Shown here: positions 26,701 to 34,406 of the stretch, one piece after another
Layout: every line of letters begins with the position of its first letter
How positions within the stretch are numbered: position 1 is the stretch's first letter
Translations under genes and position numbers: made by a program
Source: GCA-2733415 sp965178655
Lineage (GTDB): Bacteria; Bacteroidota; Bacteroidia; Flavobacteriales; Flavobacteriaceae
Assembly (NCBI GenBank): GCA_965178655.1
Contig: OZ238266.1
Span: forward strand, 248,001 to 312,000
Reading direction: 5' to 3'
DNA length: 64,000 nt
Notes under the pieces: generated by a model
The model's input: only the letters and a program-made list of their open reading frames with translations
Databases searched by the model: none
What the model was told of the DNA's origin: nothing

Positions 26701-27813
26701 ATGCGTGAATTAATTATTAGTCTATCGGTTATTTGTTACTCTTTTATAGGGTTTTCTCAAGAATATCAATTTAGCACACCTATTGATTTAGAGTGTAGTA
26801 CCGTAAAAAGCCAAGGGAATACTGGTACTTGTTGGAGTTACTCTACATCATCTTTTATAGAAAGTGAAATTTTTAGAATTACTAAAAAAAACATTGATAT
26901 ATCTGAAATGTATACTGTGCGAAACACCTATCCAAAAAAAGCGTGGAATTATGTTATGCGACAAGGAAAAGCACAATTTAGCGAAGGTGGGCTCTCTCAT
27001 GACGTTATTAATGCTGTTGCTGCTTACGGATTAGTTCCTGAGGCTAGCTTTACAGGCTTACAAACAAACGAAACTAAACATAACCACTCCGAAATGATTG
27101 CGGTTTTAAAAGCAATGTTAAATGCGTATATCAAAAATCCTGCAAAGAAACTTAGCCCCCGTTGGAAAACAAGTGTAGCTGCTATATTAGATATTTACTT
27201 AGGAAAGAATCCTACGTATTTTACATACGATGGAAAAAAATACACACCAAAGTCATTTCAGAAAATGCTAAAAATTGTTCCTGAAAACTATATAACACTT
27301 ACTTCTTTTACACATCAGCCTTTTTACAAAAGCTTTATTTTAAATATTCCTGACAATTTTTCTAATGGAGCAATGTTTAACATTCCGCTAGACGAATTTG
27401 AAAACACTATTGTATCGGCTTTAGAAAACGGTTATACAATTGCTTTAGATATTGATGTTTCTGAGCAAACATTCTCTTCTAAAAATGGTGTTGCTGTAAT
27501 ACCTAACAATGTAAAAAACAATAAAGAGGCCTTAACAATAATTCACCCTGAAAAAGTGATTTCACAAGCCTACAGGCAGCAAGAATTTGAAAACTACACT
27601 ACTACAGATGATCATTTAATGCATATTATGGGCATGGCAACAGACCAAAACGGGACCCGCTATTTTAAAACAAAAAACTCTTGGGGTAGCGATAGTGCTC
27701 GTGTGCAGTATGGCGGATACCTTTACATTAGTACTGCTTTTTTACGTTTAAAAGCTATTTCTGTTATGCTACACAAGGAGGCCATTTCAAAACCTCTAAG
27801 AAAACAATTGTAG
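26701..27813 (+). CDS. Exported C1-family (papain-fold) peptidase, aminopeptidase C-like
   Basis: Secreted cysteine protease, 370 aa. Signal peptide of ~19 residues (SFIGFSQ). The papain triad is visible: Gln38 and Cys44 in SQGNTGTCWSYS, His305 in DDHLMHIMG, and Asn326 in KNSWGSDS. The order and the long insert between Cys and His resemble bleomycin hydrolase/PepC, but the signal peptide is unlike cytosolic PepC. Likely acts on peptides in the periplasm or outside. Divergent from menB. Confidence 0.9.
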   Translation: MRELIISLSVICYSFIGFSQEYQFSTPIDLECSTVKSQGNTGTCWSYSTSSFIESEIFRITKKNIDISEMYTVRNTYPKKAWNYVMRQGKAQFSEGGLSHDVINAVAAYGLVPEASFTGLQTNETKHNHSEMIAVLKAMLNAYIKNPAKKLSPRWKTSVAAILDIYLGKNPTYFTYDGKKYTPKSFQKMLKIVPENYITLTSFTHQPFYKSFILNIPDNFSNGAMFNIPLDEFENTIVSALENGYTIALDIDVSEQTFSSKNGVAVIPNNVKNNKEALTIIHPEKVISQAYRQQEFENYTTTDDHLMHIMGMATDQNGTRYFKTKNSWGSDSARVQYGGYLYISTAFLRLKAISVMLHKEAISKPLRKQL

Positions 27814-27831
27814 CTACCGCTCGTCTTCCTG
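27813..27831. repeat. Short direct repeat, copy 1
   Basis: Contains CCGCTCGTCTTCCTG, found again at 28247-28261; with the four preceding bases 18 of 19 positions match. It is GC-rich against an AT-rich background and lies just after the C1 peptidase stop. An inverted partner ACGAGCGG occurs at 27895-27902. Confidence 0.7.
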
Positions 27832-27884
27832 CCTATTGATAAAATGGGCTTTTTAGGATGGTTTTAATTAAGTGTGTTTTACCA

Positions 27885-27902
27885 CTCGTTACAAACGAGC
27901 GG
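27885..27902. repeat. Small hairpin with inverted repeat of the flanking motif
   Basis: CTCGTT-ACA-AACGAG is a perfect 6-bp hairpin; extended by CGG it gives ACGAGCGG, the inverse of the CCGCTCGT in the neighbouring direct repeats. It looks like a REP-type palindromic unit left in the intergenic region. Confidence 0.5.
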
Positions 27903-27941
27903 CAGCGGGGGGTTATTTTCAAATTATAAACCTAAATATCA

Positions 27942-28220
27942 ATGAAAAAAATATATTTACTAATTGTATTGTGTATAATTGCTGGTTGTGGTAATCAAAG
28001 TACAAAAAACTTTAATGAGTTGAAAAGATTACGAATTGGAATGTCTTTTGAAAAAGTTAACAAAATAATGTCAAGTGAACCTGTAAAAATTGAAGATGCA
28101 TCATGGTCAAAAGATTTTTTTGTATCTAGTTACCAATCACCTATGTTCGCAGCTGATTACTACAAGGTAATATTTAGAAAAACAGATAGCATTGTTGTGA
28201 AAATTAACTTAGCTGAATAA
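27942..28220 (+). CDS. Small BamE-like lipoprotein
   Basis: A 92-aa protein with a lipoprotein signal ending CIIAGC (Cys16). The mature part has the pattern LRIGMSFEKVNKIMSSEP (~31-48) followed by a beta-hairpin region ending YKVIFRKTDSIVVKINLAE, which resembles the BamE/OmlA (SmpA) fold by eye; this is a weak family call. It is a lone gene set between two copies of the CCGCTCGTCTTCCTG repeat, so it may have arrived as a small cassette. A GGGGA-TTT-TCCCC hairpin at 28229-28241 may end it. Confidence 0.6.
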   Translation: MKKIYLLIVLCIIAGCGNQSTKNFNELKRLRIGMSFEKVNKIMSSEPVKIEDASWSKDFFVSSYQSPMFAADYYKVIFRKTDSIVVKINLAE

Positions 28221-28242
28221 ATTTTGATGGGGATTTTCCCCT

Positions 28243-28298
28243 GCTCCCGCTCGTCTTCCTGTACTGAGTCTTTACATTGAGTCCTTCGATAAACTCAG
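28243..28298. repeat. Short direct repeat copy 2 and REP-like tail
   Basis: The second CCGCTCGTCTTCCTG copy is followed by CTGAGT (28264-28269), TTGAGTCCTTCGATAAACTC and ACTCAG (28293-28298), an imperfect inverted repeat. The TTCGATAAACTCAG type of string recurs in intergenic regions of many flavobacteria (from memory; not searched). Confidence 0.5.
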
Positions 28299-28344
28299 GA
28301 TACCACCCTTCAAAATGTACCTACAGCACCTCTTCTAAATAATA

Positions 28345-28382
28345 TACAAATAAATACTATGCATGCATAGTATTTATTTGTA
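28345..28382. promoter_or_regulatory. 38-bp perfect palindrome, putative operator
   Basis: A perfect 19-bp-per-arm inverted repeat with no loop; the centre is ACTATGCATGCATAGT. It overlaps by two bases the -7 element TACCTTTG (28381-28388) of the esterase gene, so a bound regulator would block polymerase. No T run follows, which argues against a terminator. The regulator is unknown; a small dimeric repressor such as MarR or TetR type is plausible. Confidence 0.7.
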
Positions 28383-28388
28383 CCTTTG
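28381..28388 (+). promoter_or_regulatory. -7 promoter element of the esterase gene
   Basis: TACCTTTG matches TAnnTTTG exactly and lies 32 bp before the start codon at 28421. The matching -33 region falls inside the 38-bp palindrome and has no clear TTTG, which would suit an activated or repressed promoter. Confidence 0.65.
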
Positions 28389-28420
28389 CATCAATCTGCT
28401 CAAATATTTCGCCTATAACT

Positions 28421-29659
28421 ATGAAAAAACAATTCTTCCTACTATTCTCTTGTGTGTTTTTAACGGCATATTCTCAACAAAAAAGATATACAGATCCTAT
28501 TTTTAATGATGTAGCCATTATTCCAAATATTGTATATGACAATGCGCCTTTCCTAAAAACAGCAAGCAATATAAATGAGAGCAGTACTAAGAACCGCGAT
28601 TTAGTTATGGATATGTATTATCCTAAAGGAGATAAAAATCACAATAGACCAGTCATTGTTTTTGCCCATGCTGGTGGTTTTATAGTTGGTAACAGAAAAC
28701 ACCAAGACATGGTTTCTTTTTGCAAATATTTTGCTGCTCGTGGATATGTTACTGTCTCTATTGATTACAGGCAAGGGTTTTATATGTTAGATGATGTTGC
28801 CATGCATGGCACAAGAGCTGTTTATAGAGGAATACAAGATGGTAGGTCTGCAGTACGTTTTTTAAGAGCAAATGCAAAAACATATGGTTTAGATGCCTCT
28901 AAAGTATATTTTTTAGGGAGTAGCGCAGGGGCTTTTATTGGTCTACATAGTATTTTTTTAGAGGACAAAGATAAACCTAAAGCAGCAGGTGCTGTTGCAT
29001 ATAAAAGCCTGTTTACAAACTTTACAGGTCCTGATTTAGGGGCTTTTGATATTGGTAACAATTTATCGTTTAATGGTACTCCTGATGCATTAATATCGCT
29101 TTGGGGGGCAATACAAGATTTAGACTTAATTAATAATACGGATACCACTCCTATCTTTATTGTTCACGGAGAGAAAGACCCTATTGTTCCTTTTTCGGTA
29201 GGTAAACCTTTCTACCATCCTTTATTACCAAATGTATATGGTAGTGATTTAATTAACAAAAAATTAGACTCGCTTCATTTTACAAATAAGGAGGCTTATT
29301 TTATTACCAATAAAGGTCATGAGTTTTACGGTACATTAAACGGGAATTGGCTCTTTGGCGCTAATAAATATCAAGATATTATTTTTGAAAAATCTGCTCA
29401 ATTCCTTTGGAAACAGCATCGTCCCAACATAGGTTTTTCAACTACTATAAATGGCGCAACTATTGCGTTTAAAAACACTAGTAAAACTGCTACTAAGTGG
29501 CATTGGGATTTTGGTGACGGACAAACAAGTACAGAGCAACACCCTGTTCATACTTATAGCGATTCTGGGGTGTATAACGTAAAATTATATATTGAGGACA
29601 GTCAAGAAAGTTGGAATGAAACATTCCAGAAGCTTACTATAGAAGCAAGTCATAAATAG
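28421..29659 (+). CDS. Exported alpha/beta-hydrolase esterase with C-terminal PKD domain
   Basis: Secreted esterase/lipase of 412 aa. Signal peptide ends TAYSQ (~19). Catalytic features: oxyanion motif HAGGF at 83-87, nucleophile Ser168 in GSSAG, an acid in HGEKDPIVPF (~250) and His in NKGHEFYG (~290). From ~330 a PKD fold follows (WHWDFGDGQTSTEQHPVHTY), commonly a binding or spacer module in secreted Bacteroidota enzymes. No type IX secretion tail is seen at the C-terminus. Substrate unknown. Confidence 0.87.
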   Translation: MKKQFFLLFSCVFLTAYSQQKRYTDPIFNDVAIIPNIVYDNAPFLKTASNINESSTKNRDLVMDMYYPKGDKNHNRPVIVFAHAGGFIVGNRKHQDMVSFCKYFAARGYVTVSIDYRQGFYMLDDVAMHGTRAVYRGIQDGRSAVRFLRANAKTYGLDASKVYFLGSSAGAFIGLHSIFLEDKDKPKAAGAVAYKSLFTNFTGPDLGAFDIGNNLSFNGTPDALISLWGAIQDLDLINNTDTTPIFIVHGEKDPIVPFSVGKPFYHPLLPNVYGSDLINKKLDSLHFTNKEAYFITNKGHEFYGTLNGNWLFGANKYQDIIFEKSAQFLWKQHRPNIGFSTTINGATIAFKNTSKTATKWHWDFGDGQTSTEQHPVHTYSDSGVYNVKLYIEDSQESWNETFQKLTIEASHK

Positions 29660-29695
29660 CAGTGATTTAACTTACACTAAATAAGTTATTTGGCA

Positions 29696-29821
29696 TTAAC
29701 AGCCACACTCCTCTTTTCCACAAGATTTTTTTGTGATTTTCTTTTTAAAAAAATGGGTGTAAATAATTCTGATTGCTACCGCAACAGAAATCCATACCAT
29801 TATGTATTGTATGTACGCCAT
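29696..29821 (-). CDS. FeoB-associated Cys-rich membrane protein
   Basis: A 41-aa peptide: a single membrane helix (MAYIQYIMVWISVAVAIRII) and a basic tail ending with three cysteines (CGKEECGC). This is the usual FeoB-associated Cys-rich protein. The start at 29821 overlaps the feoB stop by one base (TAATG); a longer reading from 29899 would run into feoB and is rejected. The tail may bind Fe(II) or an Fe-S cluster next to the FeoB pore (inference). Confidence 0.8.
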   Translation of the reverse strand: MAYIQYIMVWISVAVAIRIIYTHFFKKKITKKSCGKEECGC

Positions 29822-31788
29822 TACTTTAGTAATTGAAAAGCGATTAGTGCTACAATGTAAGCAAATCCGGTCATACCAACCATTTGTATTATAGGCCATT
29901 TCCAGCCGTTTGTTTCTTTTTTAACAATTGCAACAGTACTCATACATTGCATTGCAAAAGCATAAAACAATAATAATGATATTCCTGAGGCAAATGTAAA
30001 TACTGGCTCAAGAGTATCTGAATGTTTTTCGTTTTTCATTTTTTCCATTATAGTAGCTTCATCATCTGAACCTACACTATAAATGGTTGCTAGGGTTCCT
30101 ACAAATACTTCTCTAGCTGCAAATGAGGTTATTAAACCTATTCCTATTTTCCAATCATATCCTAAAGGTTTAATTGTTGGCTCAATAAATTTACCAAAAA
30201 CACCAATATATGAATGCTCTAATTTATATGCTGCAATTTTTACCTGTAGGTCTTCTTTGTTAAGACTTGCATGTTTTTCTGCCATGATTTCATCTGCTGT
30301 TGCAAATGATTCTCCGGGTCCGTAACTAGCTAATACCCAAAGTAAAATAGACATTGCAATAATTATTTTTCCAGCTCCAAATACAAATGCCTTTGTTTTA
30401 TCTATTACTGTATAAAAAACATTTTTAAACAACGGAAATTTATAGTTTGGCATTTCAATTACAAAGTACGATTTGCTATTCATTGCTACAATCTTATCTA
30501 AAAAATACGCCGCAATAATTGCAGTAGCAAATCCAAGAATATATAATAACATTAATACCAATGCATGGTTATTCATTCCTAAGAATGTATTTCCTTTTGG
30601 AATCACCAAGCTTACAATAATAGCATATACTGGCAAACGTGCAGAACAAGTTGTAAAAGGTGTTACTAGAATAGTGATTAGTCGTTCTTTCCAATTTTCA
30701 ATATTTCGTGCTGCCATAATTGCCGGTATAGCACATGCAGTACCAGAAATTAATGGTACAACACTTTTTCCGCTTAAGCCAAATTTACGCATTATCTTAT
30801 CCATTAAAAAGACAACCCTACTCATATAGCCACTTTCTTCCAAAAGTGCTAAAAACAAGAATAAAAAGGCTATTTGTGGTATAAATATAACTACCCCTCC
30901 TATTCCTGGTATAATACCTTCTGATAGCAGTCTTGTAAACACGCCTTCTGGCAAACTTGTTTTGGTCCATTCACTCAAAAAAGCAAAGGAACTATCAATC
31001 CATTCCATAGGCGCTTCCGACCATGAGAAAAGTGCTTGAAAAATATTAAATAATATAAAAAAGAATATAAAATACCCTGCTATTCTGTGTGTTAATATTG
31101 CATCAATGCGCGACCTAACAGTATTTCTTTTTGGTGGAGAAATAGTATAGTTTTTATCTAACTCTTTTTTTATAAATTGATACCTCTTTACGGTATCTTT
31201 ATGTTGTTGTTGCTTTATATTTAAAGCCGTTTCGCATAATACACTCTCGGTACTTGTATTACAAGGCGCTGTAGATATTGTATTATATTTTAGTATAATT
31301 TCTTTTAAATAAGAAAGTCCCGTATTATTTTTAGTACTAATTACGGCAATTTTAGTTTCTAAGGCTTTTTCTAGATTTGCAACATCTATATTAATACCCT
31401 TATCGGCCATTACATCTTGCATATTAATAGCTAGTACTGTAGGCAATCCTAGTTCTTTTACTTGCGTAAACAAAAGCAGGTTTCGTTTTAAGTTTTCTAC
31501 ATCTGCAACAACTATAACAACATCTGGATGGTATTTATTATTTTTTTCTGAAAGAATTTTAACAGCAATACTTTCATCCTCAGAACTTGCATTTAAGCTA
31601 TATGTTCCTGGTAAATCAATGATTGTTGCTGATTTATTTTTGTCGAGTTTATAGGTTCCTGTTTTTTTTTCGACCGTAATACCTGGATAGTTTCCTACTT
31701 TTTGGTGTAAACCAGTTAGGTTATTAAAGAGCGAGGTCTTTCCTGTATTTGGATTTCCTATTAGGGCAATTTTTATATGTTTGCTCAT
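29821..31788 (-). CDS. feoB: Ferrous iron transporter FeoB
   Basis: Inner membrane Fe(II) permease with a cytosolic G-protein domain. G1 GNPNTGKTS at 11-19, G3 DLPGTYSL (~58) and G4 NMQD (~120) are in the first 200 residues. The membrane part begins near 235 and carries the Gate motifs ESGYMSRVVFLMDK and VVPLISGTACAIPAI with their conserved Cys. 655 aa is on the short side but usual in Bacteroidota. Start codon overlaps the feoA stop by 4 bp; translated with feoA and the Cys-rich peptide. Confidence 0.96.
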   Translation of the reverse strand: MSKHIKIALIGNPNTGKTSLFNNLTGLHQKVGNYPGITVEKKTGTYKLDKNKSATIIDLPGTYSLNASSEDESIAVKILSEKNNKYHPDVVIVVADVENLKRNLLLFTQVKELGLPTVLAINMQDVMADKGINIDVANLEKALETKIAVISTKNNTGLSYLKEIILKYNTISTAPCNTSTESVLCETALNIKQQQHKDTVKRYQFIKKELDKNYTISPPKRNTVRSRIDAILTHRIAGYFIFFFILFNIFQALFSWSEAPMEWIDSSFAFLSEWTKTSLPEGVFTRLLSEGIIPGIGGVVIFIPQIAFLFLFLALLEESGYMSRVVFLMDKIMRKFGLSGKSVVPLISGTACAIPAIMAARNIENWKERLITILVTPFTTCSARLPVYAIIVSLVIPKGNTFLGMNNHALVLMLLYILGFATAIIAAYFLDKIVAMNSKSYFVIEMPNYKFPLFKNVFYTVIDKTKAFVFGAGKIIIAMSILLWVLASYGPGESFATADEIMAEKHASLNKEDLQVKIAAYKLEHSYIGVFGKFIEPTIKPLGYDWKIGIGLITSFAAREVFVGTLATIYSVGSDDEATIMEKMKNEKHSDTLEPVFTFASGISLLLFYAFAMQCMSTVAIVKKETNGWKWPIIQMVGMTGFAYIVALIAFQLLK

Positions 31789-32006
31789 ATTTTTTCTACT
31801 AAAATTTGAGCTGCAGTTTCTTTTCTAATAGCTAGAAAAGTACCGTTAATATTAAGATATAAAGGATCTTTTAAAGGTGCTTCTTGAATAAGTTCAACAA
31901 AATTTCCTGCAATACAGCCCATTTCAATTAATTTTAAGGGAACATCTGCTACATCATAATTTGTTATAATTGCTTTATCGCCTTTTATTAAATCTGATAT
32001 TCTCAT
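31785..32006 (-). CDS. feoA: FeoA family ferrous iron transport protein
   Basis: A 73-aa SH3-like cytosolic protein that partners FeoB. The pattern LIKGDKAIITNY, LKLIEMGCIAGNFVELIQEAPLKDPLYL (split at GC) and TFLAIRKETAAQILV is typical of FeoA. It overlaps feoB by 4 bp and lies 3 bp after the four-helix membrane protein gene. Confidence 0.93.
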   Translation of the reverse strand: MRISDLIKGDKAIITNYDVADVPLKLIEMGCIAGNFVELIQEAPLKDPLYLNINGTFLAIRKETAAQILVEKI

Positions 32007-32009
32007 GCG

Positions 32010-32495
32010 TTATTTTTTTCTAAATAAATTCCAAAAAATTAAGCCTACAGATACGGTATATGATAGTGTCATTAAAACCCCTGATAGCATTACAATATAT
32101 TTCATCCATAATATTCCTGTCCATAAAAAATAAATTCCCCCAAAGGTGGTAAGTACAGATAATAATGGTTCTACTAATAAAAATCTTTTAAAGAAGGTGT
32201 TACAATCTACATGATAAACCAATAGTGCTACTAAAAAAAAGAACACACTCATGGATAATATATGAGAATGAATTACCGAAATTATGTGGCGCTCGGTTTT
32301 TTTAAACTTCATGGTATCTGCTGTGGTGTCCGCCTCATTACCCAAATAGTTCTCTTGAATACCTTTTGAGTTTAATTTAGAGGTGTTTTCTACAAAATTA
32401 AGTCCTGTAAAAAACCCAATACTTAATACTACTAAAAATGTACCTACAAGTAATTTTAAATCTTTATGCCAATGATGTATATAGTGTATTGTCAT
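32010..32495 (-). CDS. Four-helix His-containing membrane protein of the feo cluster
   Basis: Unrecognised 161-aa inner membrane protein. Predicted helices at ~14-34, 74-95, 107-128 and 133-157, with a soluble loop of ~40 residues after helix 1. Histidines cluster at the N-terminus (H4, H7, H8, H10) and around helix 2 (H70, H76, H78 and H95), which could bind metal or heme b. It directly follows the FMN-binding gene (0 bp) and precedes feoA (3 bp), so a role in iron uptake, perhaps electron transfer for Fe(III) reduction, is inferred but unproven. Confidence 0.6.
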   Translation of the reverse strand: MTIHYIHHWHKDLKLLVGTFLVVLSIGFFTGLNFVENTSKLNSKGIQENYLGNEADTTADTMKFKKTERHIISVIHSHILSMSVFFFLVALLVYHVDCNTFFKRFLLVEPLLSVLTTFGGIYFLWTGILWMKYIVMLSGVLMTLSYTVSVGLIFWNLFRKK

Positions 32496-33023
32496 TTAAA
32501 TGATGTTGTTTTTGTGAAGACGTTGTATCGTTTCTAGCAATTCATGTAAAGCTACCGTCATTGAATTTGCTGATATTGTAGCACCTGCAATAGCATCTAC
32601 ATTATCGCCATACCTTAGTGTAGTATTTCCTGAAAGTCCTATAAATTGTTTTAACCAACGTTTGCTACCTATTTCATTTCCGTAATCTTCACGGTATATT
32701 AACACTTTCACTTTAACGATATTTAAATTAGCGTTAAACAGCACCATATAATCAAATTCATCTGTTTTACTTGCTGCTTTACCTAGATAGCAATACCCTA
32801 TTTTTTGTGTTTCCGATGTAATTAAGAACAAATTGTTTTCAGTAAGTTTTATTGGACTTATAAAACTTTTAGGAACAACAATATCAGATAAAGTATAGTT
32901 TTCTGTTTGGTATGTTGTTCTAATTTCTTTAGTTACTTTTTTTAATAATTTTTTGGGCACACCAAAAGATGCTAACAATACTGTTAGCAACAAAAGAAAA
33001 GATATTTTAGTGATTTTTTTCAT
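32496..33023 (-). CDS. Exported FMN-binding domain protein
   Basis: A 175-aa protein with an N-terminal membrane anchor or signal (MKKITKISFLLLLTVLLASF) and a C-terminal FMN_bind domain. The motif DAIAGATIS (D143 to T149) is the site where ApbE-type transferases attach FMN to Thr in RnfG/NqrC relatives. I use the ATG at 33023; an upstream ATG at 33038 would fall almost on the predicted transcription start. It probably carries electrons outside the cytoplasm and is the first gene of the feo operon. Confidence 0.8.
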   Translation of the reverse strand: MKKITKISFLLLLTVLLASFGVPKKLLKKVTKEIRTTYQTENYTLSDIVVPKSFISPIKLTENNLFLITSETQKIGYCYLGKAASKTDEFDYMVLFNANLNIVKVKVLIYREDYGNEIGSKRWLKQFIGLSGNTTLRYGDNVDAIAGATISANSMTVALHELLETIQRLHKNNII

Positions 33024-33043
33024 TAGGAAAAAATACATTTCAG

Positions 33044-33051
33044 CAAAAATA
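33044..33051 (-). promoter_or_regulatory. -7 promoter element of the FMN-feo operon
   Basis: Reads TATTTTTG on the minus strand, an exact TAnnTTTG match. Transcription would begin near 33040, giving a short leader before the ATG at 33023. A TTG on the minus strand lies 24 bp upstream, slightly too far for a good -33. Confidence 0.5.
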
Positions 33052-33075
33052 AAGATTATTTAGATTTATTAAAAA

Positions 33076-33113
33076 CAATACGCCAATTAATTTATAAATT
33101 AATTGGCGTATTG
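33076..33113 (-). terminator. Intrinsic terminator of the porin gene
   Basis: A perfect 38-bp palindrome with CAATACGCCAATTAATTTA as one arm. On the minus strand it is followed by TTTTTAATAA. It separates the porin gene from the FMN-feo operon. Confidence 0.75.
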
Positions 33114-33134
33114 AAATAACTTAACTCAAGGTTT

Positions 33135-34280
33135 TTAGAACCAAACTCCAAACCCAAGGTTTAACTGTCCTTTTGCTTCTGTTCCGGTAGCTGCGTTATC
33201 AAATAATTGATAATCTGCTTTTACTACTGCGCCTTCTGCAAGGTGCAAAGATAAACCAGTTGTCCACTCATTTCTATGATATAAATCATTTTTTAATAAG
33301 TTTCCTTCAACTTTTGAATTGGTGTCATAGTTTTCATAACGAGCAAAAGCTACTAACTTCTTTGTTGCTTTTGCAGGTAATAAGTTATATGATGCTTCTA
33401 GGTACCATCCGTTCATTTCAGATCCTAAATCAGATGAGTATAATGCGTTATATGCATCTGTTCCTGATAACATTGTGTGAATATACTGTCCTCTAGCTTT
33501 AAATTTCTTGTAGCTGTAACGTGCATCAGCTCCAAACATTTTAACCATTACTTTTGCACCTCGTACGTCATCAACATCATCTTCTGGTTGTGTGTCTCCT
33601 AAGTAAGAAGATAGTCCTAAACGCAATCCTCTAATACCGTAATAATCTAGTTTTACAGATAATGTAGGAGAGTTAATTGTAGACTCTGCTCCTTTTTGTC
33701 TTCCGTTACGTAATCCGTTTTTACCACCTAACACTTTAGTACCGTTAATAGACTTAAATCCGTTAAAAATGTAAGCTTGATATTTTAATGATGCATCATC
33801 AAATTTACCAGATACTCCAAATCCTATCTCTCTCCAAGTAGTTGGCACAATGCTTTTATCTACATTAGGGCGCTCAACACCGTTAAATACTGTAGGCTCA
33901 TGATACTCATTAACTAGTCCCATTGGCACTAACATTAATCCCCCTTTAAGGTTAATATTATCTGTTAAACTGTATGATAAAAATGCTTGTTCTACATATA
34001 ATTCCTTAACATGCTCCATTTCTACTTCTGTAACAAACTGTACTTTATCGTTAAATTTATAACCAAAAAGTAATACCATTCTGTGTACATCTAATTTTCC
34101 GTTATCCCCTTCAGGTTGGTTATAATCTATTTGACCATACCCACCAATAGTAATTCCTTTTTTTAGGGTACCATTTAAAATACGCTCTGCACTGTTTACT
34201 TGTAATGAATCTGTATCAACAGTTTGCGAAAAACCTACTGTAGCACATAAGATTGCTACTAAAATTGTTATTTTTTTCAT
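33135..34280 (-). CDS. Outer membrane porin
   Basis: Beta-barrel outer membrane protein, 381 aa. Signal peptide ends TVGFSQ (~19). Many alternating amphipathic strands are seen, such as GITIGGYGQIDYNQ, KVQFVTEVEMEHVKELYVEQ, and the C-terminus LNLGFGVWF with a terminal Phe typical of BAM substrates. The GGYGQIDYN and DVHRMVLLFGYKFND motifs resemble phosphate-selective-porin (OprO/P)-like proteins of Bacteroidota. Its own promoter and terminator separate it from the feo genes, but its position suggests a linked role. Confidence 0.85.
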   Translation of the reverse strand: MKKITILVAILCATVGFSQTVDTDSLQVNSAERILNGTLKKGITIGGYGQIDYNQPEGDNGKLDVHRMVLLFGYKFNDKVQFVTEVEMEHVKELYVEQAFLSYSLTDNINLKGGLMLVPMGLVNEYHEPTVFNGVERPNVDKSIVPTTWREIGFGVSGKFDDASLKYQAYIFNGFKSINGTKVLGGKNGLRNGRQKGAESTINSPTLSVKLDYYGIRGLRLGLSSYLGDTQPEDDVDDVRGAKVMVKMFGADARYSYKKFKARGQYIHTMLSGTDAYNALYSSDLGSEMNGWYLEASYNLLPAKATKKLVAFARYENYDTNSKVEGNLLKNDLYHRNEWTTGLSLHLAEGAVVKADYQLFDNAATGTEAKGQLNLGFGVWF

Positions 34281-34325
34281 TCTATTCTTATTTAGATTAA
34301 ATATTAATTAGTTTAAATTCGAGTG

Positions 34326-34333
34326 CAAATATA
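34326..34333 (-). promoter_or_regulatory. -7 promoter element of the porin gene
   Basis: Reads TATATTTG on the minus strand, 46 bp before the porin start. No clear -33 box. Confidence 0.5.
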
Positions 34334-34406
34334 CACGCTATTTTTAGTTAAAAAAAGAACTATTTATATTAATTTTAAATAAAGATTTAAAATGCTATTA
34401 ATCAGA

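Noticed and set aside
29822..29899. Longer start for the Cys-rich peptide
   Set aside because: It would overlap the feoB end by 78 bases and add residues without similarity to the family; the ATG at 29821 overlaps the feoB stop in the usual coupled way.
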